From positions 2,728,001-2,792,000 of the forward strand of contig NZ_CP066775.1 of the NCBI RefSeq assembly GCF_009754905.2: DNA of 64,000 nucleotides. Reading direction: 5' to 3'. Source of the stretch: Mucilaginibacter ginkgonis. Its GTDB lineage: Bacteria > Bacteroidota > Bacteroidia > Sphingobacteriales > Sphingobacteriaceae. How positions within the stretch are numbered: position 1 is the stretch's first letter; every line of letters starts with the position of its first letter. The notes under the pieces were generated by a model that ran no database searches, was not told the DNA's origin, and saw only the letters and a program-made list of their open reading frames with translations. The position numbers and the translations under genes are program-made. Positions 58,402 through 64,000 of the stretch are shown piece by piece.

Positions 58402-61047
58402 TTACACGTGGTGAGGCGTATCCAGGTAGGAGTGGCTTTGAACATCATCCAGCCTCTTTTGCAAAACCGTTGCCAGTTGCTTGTCGTTTGGCGGGTTAAA
58501 CATATCCTTGTGATCGCCTGGAACGTTGTAAACCCTTATACCTTTTAGGGCATACTTTTTCCAGCCCAGGTATTTACCTTCGTCCACATAAAACATACGG
58601 ATGCGTGCTTTGAACAAGATCAGCTCTATATCCAGCGGCTGCAATTTGTAGTTTCTATAGGCTGTTTCCAACTTTCCAATAATGTCAAGCATATAAACAG
58701 GCAGATTGTCGGGGTTTGGATTGAACTTTACGCCAAATCGAGACAGGATATTTCTGGCCTTACCGGCTGAGTAAACAGACAGGTATTTGAGCGCCTCTAC
58801 TGGATGGGTAAACAACGTACCTATGCGGAAAGGAACTTTTAAGATCTGGCGCGTCAGTTTTTTCTTCATGCGCTCAAAGATGGGCAGCTGCCAGTCCTTA
58901 GGTAAAATGTTTGAGTCAAACATACCCAGCATGGCTACTTCTTTACCGCGCAATTTAAGCTGCCTTGCCATTTCAAAGGCGATATACCCGCCGAAAGAGT
59001 ACCCTGCAATAAGATATGGCCCAACCGGGTTGTGCGCGATGATCTCATCAATGTAGAATTTAGCAATATCTTCCATATTGTCCATCGGGGTCATGGTACC
59101 ATCTAAGCCAACAGGTTGTAAGCCAAATACAGGCTGATCTTCATCCAGGCTGGCCACCATCGAGCGGACGTTCAGTAAATTCAAACCTATGCCATGAACA
59201 ATGTATAGCGGCACTTTGCTGCCTTCGGGTTTCAAAGGAATAAGGCTCTTGTATGAATTATCAGGGGTGTCACGGTCTAAGAACGCTGCCAGTTCTTTAA
59301 TTGTTGGGTAGCGTATCATCATTGACAGCGGCAATCGTTTACAAAATTGCTGTTCAATGTCAACCATGATCTTTACCGCCGTAAGCGAATCCATACCCAG
59401 ATCGAAGAAGTTGTCATTAATACCGATCTTTTGAATGGCAATGTGTTTTAGCGCAATAGCAGATAATGATTTTTCTGTCGCTGAACCAGCTTCTTCAAAT
59501 TTATTGACCACGCCTTCGCCTATTACAAATTCCGGCAACGATTTTCGGTCTATCTTACCATTTACCAAGCGTGGTATTGCAGGGATAGCCTTAAACACAT
59601 CGGGTACCATGTACTCCGGCAATGTTTTCTTAAGGCCCGATTTCCAATTATTTTGTTTGGCAGCATTTATTACACCTTCAGCGTCATTAAGAACCACATA
59701 AGCGCCCAAATGCTGATGGCCCAAAAAGTCTGTAAACAATACCACTAACGCATCTTTTATATCGCCTAATTGTTTTAATTGATACTCTATCTCTTCGGTC
59801 TCTATACGGTAGCCACGTATCTTGATCTGATGATCTACGCGGCCCAGGCATTGTATGTCACCGTTTTCGATGTACCGGCCCAGATCGCCTGTGCGGTATA
59901 GTTTGCCATGCCTGGAGAATTTATCGTCTATAAACTTTTCGTTGGTGAGCTCAGGCTTTTTTACATATCCGGCACCAACACCGGTGCCGCCGATGTAGAT
60001 CTCGCCGGTCTCGCCTTCAGCCACCTCATTTTGCTGCTCATCGCAAATGTATATTTGCGTATTGTCAATAGGGCCACCAATGGTTATAATTTTATCTTCC
60101 GCGGTAACGCGCTTAATGATTGAATAGATGGTTGTCTCTGTTGGCCCGTACATGTTCCATAGCTCCAGGCATTTTGGTAAAAGACCGCCCGCCAATTCTC
60201 TTGACATGGCTTCGCCGCCGCAGAATACTTTAATTTTAAGCGCATTCGCCCACCCGCTTTCCAGCATATTCACCCACATAATGGGCGTGCCTTGCATAAT
60301 AGTGATGCCTTCTTTGCGGGCAGTGTCGATTAGTAAGCGGCCATCTTTTATGATGTCAGCGTCAGCCAGTACTAAAGTAGCACCACTCACCAGTGGTAAA
60401 AATATTTCTAATGCCGCAATATCGAACGAGATAGTTGTGGTGGCCAGTACTATATCTTTAGCGGTACAACCCGGCGACTTCTGTATGCTTAACAATAAAT
60501 TTGTAAGACCGGAATGTTTGACCTGAACGCCCTTTGGCGTACCGGTAGACCCGGATGTATATAAAATATAGGCAATGTCATCAGCGCCGGCATTAAAAAC
60601 ATAGTCTGCACTGTTGTATTTTGAACTGTCCTGCCAAATGTCTTCAACAAAAAGTGATATGAGACCTTCCTGATTATTAAATAAAGATTTTTTGGAAGTG
60701 ATAAGATGTTCGGCGCCACAATCGGCAAGCATGTAGTTAATACGCGCTGCCGGAAGATTGGTGTCAATCGGGAGGTATGTTGCACCTGCTTTTACAATAG
60801 CCAAAATAGCGAATATCAGCTCGGGCGAACGCTCCAGCGCGACCGCAACTACATCGCCCTGTTTAATTTCTTTTTCCTGCAGATATAGTGCCCACTGACC
60901 GGTGTTATTATTCAGCTTTTTATAGCTGTAAGTCTCGCCATGATATTTTAATGCCGTTTTATCAGGCCTTTGAGCCGCCTGCTGCTCAAATAGCTGATCT
61001 AGCCTTAGAATACCATTCGCCAGTAATGCAGGATCTTTAAAATCCAT
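58402..61047 (-). CDS. Monomodular non-ribosomal peptide synthetase, A-T-TE
   Basis: 881 residues. Adenylation domain about 15-510: A3 YTSGSTGTPKG (163-173), A4 FDIAALE with Asp209, A5 YGPTETT (300-306), A7 YRTGDLG (384-390), A10 NGKIDR with Lys498. Thiolation domain about 520-590 with phosphopantetheine Ser554 in LGMDSLTAV. Thioesterase about 610-870 with Ser684 in AGYSFGGYIA and late His in VPGDHKDMF. There is no condensation domain, so it activates one amino or keto acid and releases it, possibly as a dimer or ester. Cytoplasmic. Divergent from the SusC-like gene and first in an operon with GT14 and hydrolase genes. Confidence 0.93.
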   Translation of the reverse strand: MDFKDPALLANGILRLDQLFEQQAAQRPDKTALKYHGETYSYKKLNNNTGQWALYLQEKEIKQGDVVAVALERSPELIFAILAIVKAGATYLPIDTNLPAARINYMLADCGAEHLITSKKSLFNNQEGLISLFVEDIWQDSSKYNSADYVFNAGADDIAYILYTSGSTGTPKGVQVKHSGLTNLLLSIQKSPGCTAKDIVLATTTISFDIAALEIFLPLVSGATLVLADADIIKDGRLLIDTARKEGITIMQGTPIMWVNMLESGWANALKIKVFCGGEAMSRELAGGLLPKCLELWNMYGPTETTIYSIIKRVTAEDKIITIGGPIDNTQIYICDEQQNEVAEGETGEIYIGGTGVGAGYVKKPELTNEKFIDDKFSRHGKLYRTGDLGRYIENGDIQCLGRVDHQIKIRGYRIETEEIEYQLKQLGDIKDALVVLFTDFLGHQHLGAYVVLNDAEGVINAAKQNNWKSGLKKTLPEYMVPDVFKAIPAIPRLVNGKIDRKSLPEFVIGEGVVNKFEEAGSATEKSLSAIALKHIAIQKIGINDNFFDLGMDSLTAVKIMVDIEQQFCKRLPLSMMIRYPTIKELAAFLDRDTPDNSYKSLIPLKPEGSKVPLYIVHGIGLNLLNVRSMVASLDEDQPVFGLQPVGLDGTMTPMDNMEDIAKFYIDEIIAHNPVGPYLIAGYSFGGYIAFEMARQLKLRGKEVAMLGMFDSNILPKDWQLPIFERMKKKLTRQILKVPFRIGTLFTHPVEALKYLSVYSAGKARNILSRFGVKFNPNPDNLPVYMLDIIGKLETAYRNYKLQPLDIELILFKARIRMFYVDEGKYLGWKKYALKGIRVYNVPGDHKDMFNPPNDKQLATVLQKRLDDVQSHSYLDTPHHV

Positions 61048-61476
61048 TAGATAGTATTAAGTGCAACGGCGCAAACCGTTGTGTGATAGTTCAGAGCGTT
61101 AACGTTTTTGCAAGCTGCCGTAGGCTTTAAGAGCAGGGGATAGCGTTGGGGCAGTGTACCAAAATTAAAATTTTTTAGAAAAACAACTGGCAGTTATTAT
61201 TCAAATCGTTCAATAAATCGAATTTGTTACAAAAGCGTGCAATTAGGGAAAGCACTCATCTTTAAACTATGTAAGCAGATATTCAAACTCTTGGAGATAG
61301 TTTAACAGGGTGACTTTTACAAACTGAAGCTTAAAACTCTCATAACTACACTTTATAGGTCATAAGATAAAATGCATAAAAAAGGTTAATTTTTTATGAA
61401 GTCTGCATGAATTTAAACTTATTTTTTACGATTATTGTAGTTAAACTAACTTTTTTAATTTAATACTGATAACAGA
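61048..61476. other. AT-rich divergent promoter region, NRPS / SusC
   Basis: 429 bp, no gene. On the minus side CAACGG-N7-CCGTTG (61064-61082) can form a hairpin in the NRPS leader, and CAAAATTA (61160-61167) is an exact minus-strand -7 box (TAATTTTG) without a clear -33 partner. On the plus side TAACTTTT (61446-61453) is one base off the -7 box, about 25 bp before the SusC ATG. No dispersed repeats are found here. Confidence 0.45.
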
Positions 61477-64000
61477 ATGAAGAAATTTTTACTCTTTTTG
61501 TTTTCTCTGAGTCTCTTTGTGCAGTTGACTGCATTTGGACAAACGCGGAGAATTTCCGGTAGGGTTACCTCTGCCGATGACGGACAATCTTTACCGGGTG
61601 TAACGGTAAAAGTTGCCGGGTCTAACACTGGTGTACAAACCGATGCCGATGGTTACTATACATTAAACCTTAATGGCGGCACCACGATTACTTTTAGTTT
61701 CATAGGCTTTGTGACTCAAACTGTCAAGGTTGGAGCCGCAAACGCTTATAATGTTAAACTATCGTCAGACCTCAAGCAACTTAATGAGGTAGTTGTTGTA
61801 GGTTACGGTAGTGAGTCTAAAAGAACAACTACAGGCGCAATTGCATCTGTAAGGTCTAAAGACATTCAGGACAGGCCGGTTACCGGTGTAGACCAAGCCC
61901 TGCAAGGTCTTACAGCTGGTGTAACAGTTACATCTGCGTCTGGTACTCCCGGTGGTGCAGTAACAGTGCGCGTGCGTGGTGTATCTACAATCAATGCCGG
62001 TTCACAGCCGCTTTACGTTGTAGATGGTACCCCTATTCAAACCGGCAGCAATTCACAGCTTGGTTTTGGTAACGGCGTTACTAATGCATTGAACGACATT
62101 AATCCAAATGATATCGAGTCAATGGACGTGCTAAAAGATGCTGCTGCAGCTGCAATTTATGGTTCACGTGCATCAAACGGCGTGATCATAATTACTACTA
62201 AAAGAGGTAAGGTTGGCCGTACCAATGTTGACGTTGACTACTACACCGGCTTTCAGCAAACGGTTAAAAAGATCCCAGCCCTCACCGGGCCGCAATATGT
62301 ACAGTTGTTTCAAGAGGCTGTAACAAACCGTTATTCAACGTTAATCGGCACAGCAACTTACCCAACACTTGCGGCATTGATCACTAACGGCTTAGGCCGC
62401 GGTAACCTTGCTAATGATCCCAGTACTTACCAAACTACCAACTGGCAAGACCAGGTTTTTAGAAACGCGCCTATCAGCAACTACAACATCTCTGTTAACG
62501 GCGGTAATGAAAAAACCCGCTTTAATTTAACCAGTGGATATTTCGATCAAAAAGGTATTGTTCGGGGTTCAGATTATGGCCGCTTTAACTTGCGTTTAAA
62601 CCTGGACCACAGTATTAGTGACAAAATCAAGGTTGGAACAAGCACAGGCTACAGCAGAAGCACCTCAAACCGTATTAACAACGACAACAATATTTATGGT
62701 GTATTAAGTACCGCTATTTTGATGAGCCCAACTATCCCTATCTATAATGCCGATGGCACTTATGGCAAAGATGTGTATAGCTCTGTAGAGAACCCGGTTG
62801 CTGCTTATAAAGAACCTTTTAATTTAAACACTGCCGGCCGTTTGCTTTCTAACGTTTATGGCGAGTACAAAGTACTCCCTTATTTAACGTTCAAAACTAA
62901 TTTCGCAGCGGATTACCAGATCACACATGAGCGCCGTTTCTTACCATCAACAACTAACGCGGGTGGTGGTTCAACCAATGGCTCAGGTGCAGAAACTTAT
63001 TATTCTGATCTTAATTTATTGAATGAAAATACGTTAAACTTTAGCAAAACTATTGGGGATCATTCATTCAATGTCCTGGTAGGTCAGTCTTGGCAAAAAG
63101 ATAACTATGAAACCGTTGATGCAGAAGGTACCAACTTTCCGGGTAATGGTATTCAAAGGTTGTCAGCAGCTGCAGTAAAAACTGTTGCCACATCGGGCGG
63201 CTCTAGTAGCACGCTTGTCAGCTTCTTTGGCCGTGCTAACTACAACTACAAACAGCGTTATATATTATCTGCTACTCTACGCAGCGACGGTTCATCTCGT
63301 TTTGCTGATGGTCACAGGTACGGGTATTTCCCGGCATTTTCTGGTGCATGGGTAATCAGTGACGAAGCGTTTATGAAAGGCATCCAACCCGTTTTGTCAA
63401 CTTTGAAGTTGCGCGGAAGCTGGGGTAAAACAGGTAACAACTTTGTAAGTGATTTTGCTTCGAGAACATTAATAGGTTCGGGCTTCAATTATAACCAGGT
63501 AGCTGGTTTAGCACCATCTCAATTAGGCGACGCAAACCTTACCTGGGAAAAAACAACATCTACAGATTTAGCTTTAGATTTCGGCTTCCTGCAAGACCGT
63601 ATCACTGTTAGTATTGACGCTTATTACAGAAAAACTAATGACCTGCTTGCGTCACTTCCATTGGCAGCACAAACAGGTTTTACCGGTTATACTACAAACG
63701 TAGGTTCATTACAGAACAAGGGTATAGAAATAGATCTTACCTCTGTCAACATCAGGAAGAAAGACTTTACCTGGACAACAAATTTTAACATAGCTTTTAA
63801 TCGCAATAAGATCCTGTCTTTGGCTAATAACAACACGCCATATGCTTCGGGCTTTGCAAGCTGGGTAGAAGTTGGTTCGTCTGTGGGCGCTTTCCGTGGC
63901 TACCAGGTTGCAGGCATTTTCCAAAGCCAGGCAGAAATAGACGCACTTAACGCTGCAGCTAAAACTGCTACAGGCAGTTCTACTGCTACCTACCAGGTGG
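61477..64000 (+). CDS. SusC/RagA-family TonB-linked outer-membrane receptor, N-terminal part
   Basis: Starts at ATG 61477 and stays open to the right edge (about 841 residues seen of an expected 1000 or more). Signal peptide MKKFLLFLFSLSLFVQLTAF cut before QT. Then a carboxypeptidase-regulatory-like domain (GRVTSADDGQSLPGVTVKVA), TonB box-like LNEVVVVGYG, plug domain (GLTAGVTVTSASGTPGGAVT, LYVVDGTPI, DVLKDAAAAAIYGSRASNGV) and barrel strands. Imports oligosaccharides or peptides together with a SusD-like lipoprotein, which should lie just past the window. Confidence 0.93.
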   Translation, partial: MKKFLLFLFSLSLFVQLTAFGQTRRISGRVTSADDGQSLPGVTVKVAGSNTGVQTDADGYYTLNLNGGTTITFSFIGFVTQTVKVGAANAYNVKLSSDLKQLNEVVVVGYGSESKRTTTGAIASVRSKDIQDRPVTGVDQALQGLTAGVTVTSASGTPGGAVTVRVRGVSTINAGSQPLYVVDGTPIQTGSNSQLGFGNGVTNALNDINPNDIESMDVLKDAAAAAIYGSRASNGVIIITTKRGKVGRTNVDVDYYTGFQQTVKKIPALTGPQYVQLFQEAVTNRYSTLIGTATYPTLAALITNGLGRGNLANDPSTYQTTNWQDQVFRNAPISNYNISVNGGNEKTRFNLTSGYFDQKGIVRGSDYGRFNLRLNLDHSISDKIKVGTSTGYSRSTSNRINNDNNIYGVLSTAILMSPTIPIYNADGTYGKDVYSSVENPVAAYKEPFNLNTAGRLLSNVYGEYKVLPYLTFKTNFAADYQITHERRFLPSTTNAGGGSTNGSGAETYYSDLNLLNENTLNFSKTIGDHSFNVLVGQSWQKDNYETVDAEGTNFPGNGIQRLSAAAVKTVATSGGSSSTLVSFFGRANYNYKQRYILSATLRSDGSSRFADGHRYGYFPAFSGAWVISDEAFMKGIQPVLSTLKLRGSWGKTGNNFVSDFASRTLIGSGFNYNQVAGLAPSQLGDANLTWEKTTSTDLALDFGFLQDRITVSIDAYYRKTNDLLASLPLAAQTGFTGYTTNVGSLQNKGIEIDLTSVNIRKKDFTWTTNFNIAFNRNKILSLANNNTPYASGFASWVEVGSSVGAFRGYQVAGIFQSQAEIDALNAAAKTATGSSTATYQV

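Overview
The window is about 64 kb of chromosome from a Gram-negative Bacteroidota bacterium, most likely Sphingobacteriaceae (Mucilaginibacter/Pedobacter-like). The evidence is a SusC/RagA TonB-linked receptor, a long-tailed ribosomal protein S16, many Bacteroidota-type families (DUF2911, DUF4407, DUF4920, DUF6249), and promoters of the TTTG-N19-21-TAnnTTTG type. No rRNA operon or CRISPR array was seen. Genus assignment is inference.

Layout. 1-3 kb: ABC transporter end, aat, a HAD hydrolase. 2.9-7.8 kb: the ribosomal/tRNA maturation set rpsP-rimM-trmD-rplS, interrupted by a LytTR two-component pair. 8.4-16 kb: ECF sigma/anti-sigma pair, M28 peptidase, MBL hydrolase, LpxH-like enzyme, prfA. 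16.0-16.6 kb: tRNA-Asp followed by a tiny GIY-YIG nuclease unit bounded by 48-bp repeats that copy the tRNA 3' end and terminator. 17.1-18.4 kb: first of two 1310-bp IS3-family copies. 18.5-21.3 kb: small conserved genes. 21.4-28.1 kb: a TetR-controlled RND efflux operon with matching palindromic operators. 28.3-31 kb: comM with a second copy of its 3' end about 930 bp away, enclosing a membrane-protein gene. 31.5-40.2 kb: gltX, an orphan histidine kinase, a rhodanese/prohibitin operon, DUF4407 and an Lrp-type regulator. 40.3-42.2 kb: an unusual tRNA-like gene with a 43-nt variable region, then the second IS copy inserted among TGTTTCA palindromes. 43.3-54.1 kb: an HD-PycTM protein, a SdiA-regulated-type lipoprotein and two related outer-membrane proteins, one fused to a metallophosphoesterase, both with a kinase-like motif. 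54.2-56.6 kb: GMC oxidoreductase with its small subunit. 56.7-61 kb: a minus-strand operon of A-T-TE peptide synthetase, GT14 glycosyltransferase and lipoprotein hydrolase. 61.5 kb to the end: a truncated SusC-like receptor.

Intergenic DNA is rich in dispersed repeats. The main family (7 copies, up to about 405 bp) has end hairpins whose arms change in a compensatory way between copies; one copy has perfect 17-bp terminal inverted repeats. Two smaller families also occur. The most unusual items are the tRNA-Asp/GIY-YIG unit, the tRNA-like gene, the structured repeat family, the comM 3' duplication and the kinase-like outer-membrane proteins.
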